Source: Brenneria rubrifaciens
GTDB lineage: Bacteria; Pseudomonadota; Gammaproteobacteria; Enterobacterales; Enterobacteriaceae
Assembly (NCBI RefSeq): GCF_005484945.1
Contig: NZ_CP034035.1
Span: forward strand, 3,534,001 to 3,598,000
Length of the DNA stretch: 64,000 nucleotides
Direction of reading: 5' to 3'
Positions 43,074-52,396 of the stretch are shown here, one piece after another. The position numbers and the translations under genes are program-made. The stretch's first letter is position 1. Every line of letters begins with the position of its first letter. Under the pieces are notes generated by a model that worked only from the letters and a program-made list of their open reading frames with translations, searched no databases and was not told the DNA's origin.

Positions 43074-43673
43074 CTAGACGATTCTCACCGGAACTGAACT
43101 GCCTCTCGGCAGCGTGACGATCAGCGCGGTAGCATATTCCGAACTCATCGCGGAAGAGGAATCATTGTAAACCCTTCCCCCCTCTCGCATAAAATCGCCC
43201 AGGCTCATTTCAACCGTAACGTTCTGCCTGCCGCTGGCATACAGCGAGACAGTACCTCTGGCTTGCGGGCCCACCATCACATTTAAGGAGGGTGTTCCAA
43301 GATCACTTGCCCGCATTTCTACCGGGAAGTGAGGCGTCGCACCTCTGATCAGTCCCAGGTAGGGATTAGGCCGCACTCTCTCATGGTTGGATATACTGGC
43401 GATGGAATTCGGGTTACCTTTCAGTTGATTGTTAGAAATAAAACGTCTTTCTGTTGAACGGTAGAGCAATGTATTCTCATTCAGACCCATTGAACGTACG
43501 GGATCGTACGCGTTGAGAAATTCCTCTCTCTCTTCATAAGGTAAATCATACACAGAGTTTATGGTTTGCCCGCCTCTGGTATGAACATTTGTTGAACTGG
43601 AAGCGTGCTCAGCCGCTCCAGGAGAACCTGGAGAACCGGGACCTGCGCTCCTTGTAATACAAAAATTTCCCAT
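43074..43673 (-). CDS. hopF: HopF/AvrPphF-family type III effector
   Basis: 199 residues from MGNFCITRSA, preceded by GAGAG 8 bp upstream; in-frame sequence further upstream is not needed. Gly2 and Cys5 give a plant-type myristoylation/palmitoylation signal as in HopF2 (MGNIC). Family segments align in order: TINSVYDLPYEEREEFLNAYDPVRSM, LLYRSTERRFI, KGNPNSIASISNHERVRP. HopF2 is reported to ADP-ribosylate plant immune proteins; its catalytic Arg corresponds to Arg72 here, and the catalytic Asp probably to Asp171. Preceded by a chaperone gene and Hrp box, the HopF operon layout. Catalytic assignment of Asp171 is by position only. Confidence 0.88.
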   Translation of the reverse strand: MGNFCITRSAGPGSPGSPGAAEHASSSTNVHTRGGQTINSVYDLPYEEREEFLNAYDPVRSMGLNENTLLYRSTERRFISNNQLKGNPNSIASISNHERVRPNPYLGLIRGATPHFPVEMRASDLGTPSLNVMVGPQARGTVSLYASGRQNVTVEMSLGDFMREGGRVYNDSSSAMSSEYATALIVTLPRGSSVPVRIV

Positions 43674-43794
43674 AATATATTCTCTCGCTAATGAATGTTT
43701 TATTAACTTCTCCGGTCGTAATTCAAGTTGCATGTGCATTGGCTGCACTGAGTCACCCGAATCACTTAGGGTATAATATTTAATAAAATAAATA

Positions 43795-44232
43795 TCAGGT
43801 GTAATTATTCTCCCAATTCAGGCCGACGTTATTATTCAACCAACGTTGCAACACCGTCGCCTTATCAACTAAAATTTCAAAAAGCGAAAAAACATCGGAA
43901 GAATCCAGCCCAGATAATGGCTGACGGGTATGAAGGGAAAGTTGCTTTTTTTCACGATGCAGGCCAACAACATATATCGGGTGCTGTAAGCTGAATCTAT
44001 TAATATCCAGCAATTCAGCAAGTTTTGTATTATCCAATCGTTGGATATCCAGATCCAGAAAGCCCACCATATGAAGATAATTATTTTTATCCGAAAGAAT
44101 ATTTATTTTGATTCCATTACCCAGCTCAAATGCGTAAATATTATCTTCATCAGAATGGCTATAATCGTTATCTATCTTATATTGATCCAATAACTGGGCA
44201 ATCAGGACATTAAACATTCGGCCTGCGGACAT
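43795..44232 (-). CDS. shcF: ShcF-like type III secretion chaperone
   Basis: 145-residue small acidic protein of the CesT/Tir-chaperone fold type: MSAGRMFNVLIAQLLDQYKID, then beta-rich YAFELGNGIKINILSDKNNYLHMVGFLDL, then HREKKQLSLHTRQPLSGLDSSDVFSLFEILVDKATVLQRWL. GGGGA lies about 6 bp before ATG 44232. It is directly upstream of the HopF-like gene (121-bp gap) and downstream of an Hrp box, exactly like shcF-hopF2 (AvrPphF ORF1-ORF2) in Pseudomonas syringae. It should keep the effector stable and deliver it to the secretion ATPase. Base composition is AT-rich compared with neighbouring housekeeping genes, suggesting transfer. Confidence 0.85.
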   Translation of the reverse strand: MSAGRMFNVLIAQLLDQYKIDNDYSHSDEDNIYAFELGNGIKINILSDKNNYLHMVGFLDLDIQRLDNTKLAELLDINRFSLQHPIYVVGLHREKKQLSLHTRQPLSGLDSSDVFSLFEILVDKATVLQRWLNNNVGLNWENNYT

Positions 44233-44294
44233 CTCTTTCCCCTTTCACCATGAGTTCAGGAACTCAAACTTCCTGAGAAAACACGAATACCCGT

Positions 44295-44322
44295 TGAGTG
44301 AAAGAAAATAGCTACCGGTTCC
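44295..44322 (-). promoter_or_regulatory. Hrp box (HrpL promoter) for the shcF-hopF operon
   Basis: On the reverse strand: GGAACC, a 15-bp spacer, then TCACTCA. This matches the HrpL consensus GGAACC-N15/16-CCACNNA at every defined position but one. It lies 63 bp upstream of the chaperone start. It predicts expression with the Hrp type III system, whose structural genes are not in this window. Confidence 0.88.
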
Positions 44323-44376
44323 CCGCCTAAATCATAAAACCGCATTAACTCACGACGTTCGGCGTTTTCCAGACTT

Positions 44377-44402
44377 GTCATCCCCGCCCCGCCGGGGATG
44401 AC
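44377..44402. terminator. Hairpin between yigL and shcF
   Basis: Perfect 10-bp stem GTCATCCCCG/CGGGGATGAC with loop CCCCGC, 10 bp past the yigL stop. Probably ends the yigL transcript. Confidence 0.6.
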
Positions 44403-44411
44403 AACGCGCAA

Positions 44412-45212
44412 TTATCTCAGGAACAGATCCCGCAAATAGTTAGGCACGGCACTTTCCGCATTGGTGCCAATCAATTCGCAGTCCGGCAACAGATTTTTCA
44501 GGCGCTGATGCGCATTTCCCATGACACAGCCTTTACCCGCCATCGACAGCATTTCATAATCATTCATGCCATCGCCGAAGGCGATGCACTCTTTCAGTGA
44601 AAAGCCGATAATTTTTGCCACCTGCTCCAACGCATGCCCTTTAGATACCCCCCCCGCCATCACTTCCAGACAGGTCAGCGTGGAAAAACTCACATTGACG
44701 CGATCGCCCCAACGCGCATTAATCGCCTCTTCCAATGATAACAACTGCTCATGTGAATCGCAGGTAAAGAACACTTTACTGATGCCATCCGTCTCCAACA
44801 GGCCCGGTTCAAACAGTTTATATTTGAAAACCGACTCCTGGAAAAAGCGTTCTTCTTCCGGTCGATGGCGGTTCATGTACCAGTCGTCGTTGCGGTAAAC
44901 GTGCGTCAGCATGTCCGGGTTATTGTGCATCACGTAATACAGGTCGCGAGCAATGTCCTGATCCAGATTATGACTGAAAATCAGTTCCCCTTGCGTGTTA
45001 TGTACCCGTGCGCCGTTAGACGTGATCATAAACGCACTGATACCCAGACCATCACGAATTTGCGCGACATCCCTATGATGCCGTCCGGTTGCGAACACAA
45101 AATGAATACCTTTTTCTGTCAGCAACCTGAGCGTCTCTTTTGCGTACGGTGATAAGGTATGGTCGGGTGACAGCAGTGTGCCATCTAAATCGGAAGCAAC
45201 GACATGGTACAT
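44412..45212 (-). CDS. yigL: HAD phosphatase YigL
   Basis: Cof-type haloacid dehalogenase phosphatase acting on sugar phosphates and pyridoxal phosphate; in E. coli it helps relieve sugar-phosphate stress. 266 residues from MYHVVASDLDGTLLSPDHTLS, the E. coli length. Motif I is DLDGT with Asp8 as nucleophile, motif II FATGR, motif III Lys in GGVSKGHAL, motif IV FGDGMNDYEML. Follows pldB by 48 bp, the conserved pldB-yigL pair. Confidence 0.95.
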   Translation of the reverse strand: MYHVVASDLDGTLLSPDHTLSPYAKETLRLLTEKGIHFVFATGRHHRDVAQIRDGLGISAFMITSNGARVHNTQGELIFSHNLDQDIARDLYYVMHNNPDMLTHVYRNDDWYMNRHRPEEERFFQESVFKYKLFEPGLLETDGISKVFFTCDSHEQLLSLEEAINARWGDRVNVSFSTLTCLEVMAGGVSKGHALEQVAKIIGFSLKECIAFGDGMNDYEMLSMAGKGCVMGNAHQRLKNLLPDCELIGTNAESAVPNYLRDLFLR

Positions 45213-45260
45213 AGCGGTGAGATCTAACCTCTGGTGTGGCGGCGGCATTCGCCGCAAAAT

Positions 45261-46256
45261 TTAATTAATGAAGTCGGCAAAGTGAGCCAGAATCAGCTCA
45301 AATGCCCGAGCGCGCATATTATCTTTCTCAAACAGAATTTCATGGCGCGCCCCTTCGATAACCTGGGGCGCGCCGCCAGAGCAGGGGTGGCCGGCCTGCG
45401 CCAGCGCCTGACTGAAAACGTCCTGACTGCGGTTATCCACCACCCGATCTTCCTGCGCCTGTAATAGCAATATCGGCGTCGTGATATCCGCAGCCCGCGC
45501 CAATAGCTGTCTACCCGCGGTCATGGCTTCACGCACCCAATGATAAGTCGGGCCGCCAACGCGCAATTCCGGGTAATCCGCATAAAATCGGACGCTGCGC
45601 TGATAGCGCTCACGGCTGTGCGTCAATATATTGACCAGATAGGGCAAGGGCCGCCATTGCCCGGTGCCAATCGCGTAATAGTCACGTACTGAAGGATGAT
45701 GTTCCGACCAGTCAAGCACTCGCCACGCCAGCCAATGAGGGATCGGCAAATGAATGCCGCACATCGGCGCACAAAGCGCGACGGCATCAAACGCTGCCGG
45801 CTGTCGCGCCAGAAAATGCGACAGTATCGTCCCGCCCATCGAGTGTGCCAGCGCGAATCGACGGGTATAAGCGCATGGCGCTATTTGCTGTCGCCACAGC
45901 AGAGCAAGGTCATCCACGTAATCACTAAAGCGTAATACGTGCCCGCGGTGCCCATCTTCCAGCAACCGACCGGAACGGCCTTGCCCGCGATGATCCATCA
46001 TCAGCACGTCATAGCCGCTGTGAAAAAGATCGTAAGCCACTTCGCTGTATTTTACGTAGCTTTCGATACGCCCCGGAAATACCGCCACGACATGCTTATG
46101 CTGTGGCGCAGAGAAACGAACAAAGCGGATCGGCACATTATCGACGCCGATAAACTCCCCTTCTTCTCGCTGACGCCAAAAATTCAGTAGATCTCCGGTA
46201 ACGAAGGCAGAAAACTGCGCTTCTCGCGTTAACAGGCTATTGTGATACGGAATCAT
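45261..46256 (-). CDS. pldB: Lysophospholipase L2
   Basis: Alpha/beta hydrolase that removes the acyl chain from lysophospholipids at the inner membrane. 331 residues from MIPYHNSLLTREAQF, with GGAGA upstream; the longer reading is not conserved. The nucleophile elbow is LAHSMGG, and DHRGQGRSGRLLEDGHRGHV is the oxyanion region. Catalytic Asp in EDRVVDNR and His in GARHEILFEKD. Overlapping in promoter region with divergent rhtB. Confidence 0.94.
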   Translation of the reverse strand: MIPYHNSLLTREAQFSAFVTGDLLNFWRQREEGEFIGVDNVPIRFVRFSAPQHKHVVAVFPGRIESYVKYSEVAYDLFHSGYDVLMMDHRGQGRSGRLLEDGHRGHVLRFSDYVDDLALLWRQQIAPCAYTRRFALAHSMGGTILSHFLARQPAAFDAVALCAPMCGIHLPIPHWLAWRVLDWSEHHPSVRDYYAIGTGQWRPLPYLVNILTHSRERYQRSVRFYADYPELRVGGPTYHWVREAMTAGRQLLARAADITTPILLLQAQEDRVVDNRSQDVFSQALAQAGHPCSGGAPQVIEGARHEILFEKDNMRARAFELILAHFADFIN

Positions 46257-46371
46257 CACACATCTCCGGCGCCAGGTCAGTAAAACTATCGGGAAGACTT
46301 TTTGAAATAGGAATATCAGCGTATTGTTGCATAAAAAATTTCCAGTAAAAAAACGCAGGGAGTATTTGCTG

Positions 46372-46992
46372 ATGACCATTGACTGGTGGTTAACCTATTT
46401 ACTGACAACGCTCATTCTCAGTCTTTCTCCCGGTTCAGGGGCTATCAACACCATGAGTACAGGCATCAGTCACGGCTATCGCGGCACGGTCGCCTCGATT
46501 GGCGGATTACAGGTCGGGCTGTCGATACATATTGTGCTGGTCGGTATCGGGCTAGGTACGTTGCTTTCACAATCCGTGGTGGCGTTTGATATTCTCAAAT
46601 GGTTAGGGGCGGCCTACCTCATCTGGTTAGGGGTCCAGCAATGGCGTGCCGCCGGCGCGCTGGATCTCCAGGCGATAGCCAGCGTCATACCGCGCCGCAG
46701 GCTCTTTAAACGCGCGATTATGGTGAACCTGACCAATCCGAAAAGTATTGTGTTTCTGGCCGCGCTGTTTCCGCAATTCATCATTCCACATCAACCACAG
46801 GTCACCCAGTATCTGGTTTTGGGCGTCACCACGGTTGTCGTCGACGTGGTGGTCATGATTGGCTATGCCACGCTGGCCACGCGGATTGCTGGCTGGCTGA
46901 AAGGGCCACGGCAGATGAAAACGCTCAACCGGATATTCGGTTCACTGTTTGTTCTGGTCGGCGCGCTGCTTGCCTGCGCCAAAAAAGCCTGA
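46372..46992 (+). CDS. rhtB: Homoserine/homoserine lactone exporter RhtB
   Basis: LysE-family inner-membrane exporter of homoserine and its lactone. 206 residues from [28 protein letters not shown], the E. coli length, with GGGAG upstream. Six hydrophobic segments; [24 protein letters not shown] motif present ([20 protein letters not shown]). E. coli has rhtC between recQ and rhtB; here rhtC is missing and rhtB meets recQ directly. Divergent from pldB. Confidence 0.95.
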   Translation: MTIDWWLTYLLTTLILSLSPGSGAINTMSTGISHGYRGTVASIGGLQVGLSIHIVLVGIGLGTLLSQSVVAFDILKWLGAAYLIWLGVQQWRAAGALDLQAIASVIPRRRLFKRAIMVNLTNPKSIVFLAALFPQFIIPHQPQVTQYLVLGVTTVVVDVVVMIGYATLATRIAGWLKGPRQMKTLNRIFGSLFVLVGALLACAKKA

Positions 46993-47031
46993 CGCATTTA
47001 TCCGCCGGGTTTATCTTTTTCAACCGGTCAT

Positions 47032-47056
47032 CCTGAGTTTGATAGGGATACTCAGG
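47032..47056. terminator. Hairpin between rhtB and recQ
   Basis: Stem CCTGAGT/ACTCAGG around an 11-base loop, between the convergent ends of rhtB and recQ. A short TTAAAA follows on the plus strand. Modest evidence for a shared terminator. Confidence 0.45.
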
Positions 47057-47068
47057 GTTAAAACTCCA

Positions 47069-48895
47069 TCACTCGTCATCATTATCAACGTGATCTCGGA
47101 TCATGCTCATGAAAGGCGAACCAAAACGCTCAAGTTTACGATGGCCTACGCCATTGATGTTTAGCAGTTCACCCGCGTTGATCGGCATCAGCTCAGCCAT
47201 TTCCAGCAAGGTGGCGTCACTGAACACCACATAGGGCGGCACATTGGCTTCGTCGGCAATGGATTTACGCAACTTGCGCAGCTTAGCGAACAATTTTCGA
47301 TCATAGTTTCCGCCGTAGGATTTCTGACTGACGCGCGGTTTCAGGTTTATCACCCGCGGTACGGCCAGTTGCAAAGGCACTTCGCCACGCAGCACCGACC
47401 GCGCCGATTCGGTAAGCTGTAACGCGGAATGCTGGGCGATATTCTGGCTCAGTAAACCGAGGTGAACCAGTTGGCGCAACACGCTGACCCAGTGTTCCTG
47501 CGACTTTTCCCGCCCGATGCCATAAACCGGCAGTTTATCGTGGCCGTACTCGCGGATACGTTGGTTATTCGCCCCGCGCAGCACTTCAACGATGTAGCTC
47601 ATCCCAAAGCGTTGCCCCACCCGATACACGCAGGAAAGCGCTTTCTGCGCGTCAACCAGACCATCATAACGCTGAGGCGGGTCGAGGCAGATATCACAGT
47701 TACCGCAAGTCTGCTGGCGGCCCTCCCCGAAATAGTTCAGCAACACCAGACGACGACAGGTTTGTGCCTCGGCAAACGCGCCCATAGCGTTCAGCTTATG
47801 ACGCTCAATGTCCAACTGTTGTCCGGCGGGCTTTTCTTCCAGACAACGCCGCAGCCACGCCATATCCGCCGGATCGTAAAACAGCGCCGCTTCTGCGGCC
47901 AGGCCGTCACGCCCGGCGCGTCCGGTTTCCTGATAATAGGATTCGATATTGCGCGGGATATCAAAATGCACCACAAACCGTACGTTTGGCTTGTTGATCC
48001 CCATACCGAAAGCGACCGTCGCCACCACGACCTGAAGATCGTCACGCTGGAAGGCTTCCTGCACCTGCGCACGGCGCGCATTTTCCAGCCCGGCGTGATA
48101 GGCCGCCACGCTTAGCCCGCGGCTTTGCAGACGAGCGCTGATGTCTTCCACCTTCGCCCGGCTGTTACAATAAATAATGCCGCTTTTGCCGCGCTGCCCC
48201 TGAACAAACATCCACAGTTGGTCGAGCGGTTTGAATTTCTCCACCAGCGTGTAACGAATATTGGGTCGGTCAAAACTGCTGATTTGAATGAGAGGCGACT
48301 GAAGATCCAGCAGTCGAATAATATCGCGCCGCGTGGTTTCATCGGCGGTGGCGGTTAGCGCAATGATCGGCAGTGTGGGGAAATGCTGTTTAACCTGTCC
48401 CAGCGCCCGGTATTCCGGCCGAAAATCATGACCCCACTGGGAAATGCAGTGCGCTTCGTCCACCGCAATCAATGCCGGCTGCCAGTGAATGAGCTGGTCG
48501 AGAAAACCGTCCGTCGTCAGACGCTCCGGCGCGATATACAGCAGCTTGATCTGCCCGGTGCGACAGCCCGCCATCACCTCAAACTGTTGCTCGCGTGTCT
48601 GGGTGGAGTTCAGGCAGGCGGCCGGTACGCCATAAGCCTGTAACTGATCGACCTGATCTTTCATCAGCGAAATAAGGGGCGACACGACCAGCGTCAAGCC
48701 ATCCATCACCAGCGCGGGGATCTGATAACAGAGTGATTTCCCGCCGCCCGTCGGCATCACGACCAGGCAGTCCTGCCCGCCGATCGTCGCGTTGATGATC
48801 TCTTGCTGACCCGGCCGGAACTGCTGGTAGCCAAACGTCTCCCGTAAAACCCGAACAGCAAACGTTTCCTTATTCAATACTTCCGCCGTAGACAC
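47069..48895 (-). CDS. recQ: ATP-dependent DNA helicase RecQ
   Basis: 3'-5' superfamily 2 helicase of the RecF recombination pathway. 608 residues against 609 in E. coli. Walker [20 protein letters not shown] box [18 protein letters not shown], motif [15 protein letters not shown]. The RQC zinc-binding cysteines are in [31 protein letters not shown], and an HRDC domain forms the last ~80 residues. Confidence 0.97.
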   Translation of the reverse strand: MSTAEVLNKETFAVRVLRETFGYQQFRPGQQEIINATIGGQDCLVVMPTGGGKSLCYQIPALVMDGLTLVVSPLISLMKDQVDQLQAYGVPAACLNSTQTREQQFEVMAGCRTGQIKLLYIAPERLTTDGFLDQLIHWQPALIAVDEAHCISQWGHDFRPEYRALGQVKQHFPTLPIIALTATADETTRRDIIRLLDLQSPLIQISSFDRPNIRYTLVEKFKPLDQLWMFVQGQRGKSGIIYCNSRAKVEDISARLQSRGLSVAAYHAGLENARRAQVQEAFQRDDLQVVVATVAFGMGINKPNVRFVVHFDIPRNIESYYQETGRAGRDGLAAEAALFYDPADMAWLRRCLEEKPAGQQLDIERHKLNAMGAFAEAQTCRRLVLLNYFGEGRQQTCGNCDICLDPPQRYDGLVDAQKALSCVYRVGQRFGMSYIVEVLRGANNQRIREYGHDKLPVYGIGREKSQEHWVSVLRQLVHLGLLSQNIAQHSALQLTESARSVLRGEVPLQLAVPRVINLKPRVSQKSYGGNYDRKLFAKLRKLRKSIADEANVPPYVVFSDATLLEMAELMPINAGELLNINGVGHRKLERFGSPFMSMIRDHVDNDDE

Positions 48896-49083
48896 GCGTT
48901 CCCCAATCCGATGAAATCAAACAGGCGCTATTTTCAGCGCCGTCCGGTAAAACTGCAATGTTTTAAATCGTCATGCGCCATGATTATCGCCATTCTTGCC
49001 CACATCCCCGAAATATTTCTCCCGCGTTGTCAGTCTGCGCAAAAAAAATGCGAGCGGACAACAACGCCTGAAATCGGTCGTGA

Positions 49084-49974
49084 CTAGAACATATCGTTCA
49101 GCGTGACCCCGACGCCGAAACGTGTCTGGCGATGGTTGTAATCAATGAGCGATTCGCCATAGCCGCTAAACACTTTGGTATAAAAACGCACATGTTTCGT
49201 CAATGGATAGCTCCAGCCCAGTTCGCCGCCGCCATAGCCGCTGTTCCAGTTATAGCGCCCTTCCGCGCTGAACACGCTGTCGCCCCAGATATAGCCGACG
49301 CGCAGGCGATAGTGCCCCATATACTTGGTAATGTCCGGGTTATCATCCTGGCTGTCCGATAATCGAATCCACGGTTTCAAATCCACCTGCCAGTTGCCGT
49401 TTTGCGCCATCAGCCGGGCATAGACGCGATCCCAGCTACGCGAAGTCGGCTCGGAGCGTCCGTTCGACTGATGATTAAACCCCATTTCAACATCCCGCAG
49501 CGTCCAGCCGGCAAAAGTATAATCTGTCGCCCAGCCCAAAAAAATCTGCGGTTCATAATTGGTTTCACGAAACGGGGAAGACTCGCTTTTATTGGATAAC
49601 TGCCACCAAGAACGTTGCGTATAGGACGCGCCCAGCAAAGAGCTGTCACCGAAGATTCCGCGCCAGAGCGGAAAACCCAGGCTAAGCTGGAAATTTATTT
49701 CATCTTTGTGCGCTTCATCAGCCCAGTTATAACTCTGTATCGCCGCTTTGTTGATATTGCTGGTATAGGTGTACAGCAGATAGTTGCTTTCATAAGGATA
49801 AAGAATAAACGGGCTATCATGATCCTGTAGAAAGCTGGCTATAATGCTGCCGCGTACCGCGGGTTTATCATGCACCGGCTTTATTTTTGCTTCTTCCGCC
49901 TGAGCATATGTCGCCAACAGCACGGCCAACCCCCCTACAATTTTACGCATCCACCTTTTCTCCCAAGCGTTCAT
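49084..49974 (-). CDS. pldA: Outer membrane phospholipase A with Asn-to-Asp triad change
   Basis: Outer-membrane beta-barrel phospholipase that removes misplaced phospholipids from the outer leaflet. 296 residues with a signal peptide (IVGGLAVLLATYAQA, cleavage near A-EEAK). Catalytic His168 and Ser170 in GFNHQSNGRSEPTSRS correspond to mature His142 and Ser144 of E. coli. The third residue, Asn156 in E. coli (SWNR), is Asp182 here (SWDRVYARL); codon GAT at 49431-49429. The C terminus ends in Phe (TLNDMF), as expected for barrel assembly. Otherwise complete, with DDNPDITKYMGHYRL and YGESLIDYNHRQTRFGVG. Activity is probably altered or retained in part. Confidence 0.94.
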   Translation of the reverse strand: MNAWEKRWMRKIVGGLAVLLATYAQAEEAKIKPVHDKPAVRGSIIASFLQDHDSPFILYPYESNYLLYTYTSNINKAAIQSYNWADEAHKDEINFQLSLGFPLWRGIFGDSSLLGASYTQRSWWQLSNKSESSPFRETNYEPQIFLGWATDYTFAGWTLRDVEMGFNHQSNGRSEPTSRSWDRVYARLMAQNGNWQVDLKPWIRLSDSQDDNPDITKYMGHYRLRVGYIWGDSVFSAEGRYNWNSGYGGGELGWSYPLTKHVRFYTKVFSGYGESLIDYNHRQTRFGVGVTLNDMF

Positions 49975-50220
49975 GATCCCTGTCTCAGCCAGGCAATCAA
50001 TACCAATACAAAACCGACATTCTACACAGTTCGCCGATATTTGAATCTATGTTCGATGCTTTCTCAGTCTTTATAAATGATTGATTAACTTTTATGCCCG
50101 ATAGATTTCGAATTATTCCCACTGCGGTCACAACCTGCATCGCGGATTCACAGCCCAGGTGAAAATGCCTGATACTTTGCGTAAACTGGCGCGTATCTCG
50201 CCTTCGTTATCGAGTCACCA

Positions 50221-51150
50221 ATGAATTCGCAACAAACCCGCAAGGGGATCTTTTTCGCCCTGGGCGCCTACTTTATTTGGGGAATTGCACCGGTCTACTT
50301 TAAGTTGCTGGCGCATGTTCCGCCCGATGAAATACTGACACATCGTATCATCTGGTCGTTTTTCTTTATGCTGATCCTGCTGACCCTCAGCCGGAAATGG
50401 CGTCAGGTCCGTTACGCCTGTCGTAATGTCAAACACCTGCTATTGCTGGCGCTGACCGCCGTACTCATTGGCGGCAACTGGTTACTCTATATCTGGGCGG
50501 TCAATAACCATCATATGCTGGAAGCCAGCCTCGGCTACTTTATCAATCCGCTGGTTAATGTCATGCTGGGAATGCTGTTTCTGGGCGAGCGCTTCCGGCG
50601 CCTGCAATGGATGGCGGTATTACTGGCGGTTACCGGCGTGCTCGTCCAACTATGGACCTTCGGTTCGCTGCCGATCATCGCCCTGGGGCTAGCCTTCAGC
50701 TTTGCGCTATACGGCCTGCTGCGCAAAAAGATCGGGATTGACGGACAAACCGGGATGCTGATTGAAACGCTGTGGCTGTTGCCGATGGCAGTAATCTACC
50801 TGTTTTTTATCGCCGACAGCCCAAGCAGCCATATGACGGCCAACCCCTGGTCACTGAACCTGCTGTTGATCGCCGCCGGTATGATCACTACTGTGCCGTT
50901 GCTGTTTTTCACCGCAGCGGCCATGCGGTTACGCCTTTCCACGCTGGGCTTTTTCCAGTATCTCGGTCCAACCCTGATGTTCATGCTGGCCGTGATTTTT
51001 TATGGTGAAACGATGGGTAGCGATAAACTGATTGCGTTCGCCTTTATCTGGAGCGCGCTGGCCCTGTTCATTCTGGACGCGCTTTATAACCAGCGTAAGC
51101 TGCGTCGGGTTCAGGTTACGCCGCGTCGGATACAACCCGGCGCGAAATAA
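50221..51150 (+). CDS. rarD: EamA-family transporter RarD
   Basis: Ten-segment inner-membrane protein of the drug/metabolite transporter superfamily, RarD subfamily, once linked to chloramphenicol resistance; substrate unknown. 309 residues against 296 in E. coli. N terminus MNSQQTRKGIFFALGAYFIWGIAPVYFKLL, and middle ASLGYFINPLVNVMLGMLFLGERF, are typical. Its 3' end overlaps the convergent AbrB-family gene by 35 bp. Confidence 0.92.
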   Translation: MNSQQTRKGIFFALGAYFIWGIAPVYFKLLAHVPPDEILTHRIIWSFFFMLILLTLSRKWRQVRYACRNVKHLLLLALTAVLIGGNWLLYIWAVNNHHMLEASLGYFINPLVNVMLGMLFLGERFRRLQWMAVLLAVTGVLVQLWTFGSLPIIALGLAFSFALYGLLRKKIGIDGQTGMLIETLWLLPMAVIYLFFIADSPSSHMTANPWSLNLLLIAAGMITTVPLLFFTAAAMRLRLSTLGFFQYLGPTLMFMLAVIFYGETMGSDKLIAFAFIWSALALFILDALYNQRKLRRVQVTPRRIQPGAK

Positions 51151-52174
51151 AGCGTGATAACAGCGGGCTAAAGAGCAGGGTCGAAAATAGCCGCAGCGTT
51201 TGCATCGCAATGACAAACCCCATATCGACCCCGCTGCCTGCGGCAATAATGGCGATAGAATCCAGCCCGCCGGGGCTGGTTGCCAGATAAGCAGTCAACA
51301 GATCCATAGGCAATACCCGAGTTATCATTAACGCCATGCCGCCGCACAGCAGCATCAGTCCGACGATTGAAATCATTATGTGCGGCAAGGAACGCAAGGC
51401 GAGAATAAATACCGGGCGGGTAAAACTCAAACCGACGCTCCAGCCAATAAGAGCATACGCCAGCGCCAGCAGCCATTCCGGCGTCTCCAGACTCATCGTT
51501 CCGCTGGCGTGCAGGAACGAGCCAATAATCATCGGTCCCAACAGCGCGCCGGAAGGAATACGGAGACGTCTCCCCAGCCATGCGCCGCCAAACGCGACGC
51601 ACAAGGTGGCAAGAAAGCGCCAGTCCAGTGGCGGAAACCAGACCAGTCCGGCATTATTTTCCGCGGCGGCGTCCCCCAGGCTGAGACGCGCGACAAACGC
51701 TGCGGCGGCAGTCACCATCAGCACCCGTAAATACTGCATAAACGCCACCAACCGAACATCGGCGCCAAATTCCGCCGCCATTGCCACCATCGCGGAAGCC
51801 CCGCCGGGTGAGGCGCCCCAAGTGCCCGTCGTGCCGGGCAGTCCGCTGAACTTCGTTAACATCCAGCCAGAAAGTCCGCTGGCGGCGAGCGTCGCCACTA
51901 AAATGAACAGCACCAACGCCCATTGGCTGAGTAAAGGGGTGAGGATGGAAAGCGAGAGACTTTGTGCGACCAGACAACCGAGTATCGCATAGCTGCCGAG
52001 AAAAAATACGGGAGGGATACGAATGGTTGCACCGTTCAACCCCATCACCACGCCAACCAGCATAGGCCCCAGTAACAGCGCTGCCGGAACATGGTACACC
52101 CGTAGCCCGAATCCCACTATCAATGAAACTGACAGTAGAATCCCCCATTGCATCAAGGGGAAAACCTTTTTCAT
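51116..52174 (-). CDS. AbrB-family (DUF-type duplicated) membrane protein
   Basis: 352-residue polytopic inner-membrane protein of the AbrB/YbgN family with two repeats of about five segments. Repeat signatures are seen in LLLGPMLVGVVMGLNGA and ALLGPMIIGSFLHASG, and in TGTWGASPGGASAMVAMAAEFGADVRLVAFMQYLRVL and TSPGGLDSIAIIAAGSGVDMGFVIAMQTLRL. It is not related to the Bacillus AbrB DNA-binding protein. The transport role is unproven. Overlaps the 3' end of convergent rarD. Confidence 0.85.
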   Translation of the reverse strand: MKKVFPLMQWGILLSVSLIVGFGLRVYHVPAALLLGPMLVGVVMGLNGATIRIPPVFFLGSYAILGCLVAQSLSLSILTPLLSQWALVLFILVATLAASGLSGWMLTKFSGLPGTTGTWGASPGGASAMVAMAAEFGADVRLVAFMQYLRVLMVTAAAAFVARLSLGDAAAENNAGLVWFPPLDWRFLATLCVAFGGAWLGRRLRIPSGALLGPMIIGSFLHASGTMSLETPEWLLALAYALIGWSVGLSFTRPVFILALRSLPHIMISIVGLMLLCGGMALMITRVLPMDLLTAYLATSPGGLDSIAIIAAGSGVDMGFVIAMQTLRLFSTLLFSPLLSRFISRRVVSDAA

Positions 52175-52396
52175 GCGAACTCCCTGTCTCAGAAAGAGGA
52201 ATTGTCAGCCATTCTAAACAGATTGGCCAGATAATGGATAGGGTAATTTGTAGCAGGACAACAGGCAGTTATAACCAATCAGTATTCAGCCTGCGGCAAA
52301 CAGACCACAATGCCTGATGCCAACCTGTGCGCCTGCGTGGGAAAGATGAAGTGTTGAGGGAATGTGCGCTCCACCACAGCGGGAGCGCACAAGGAC

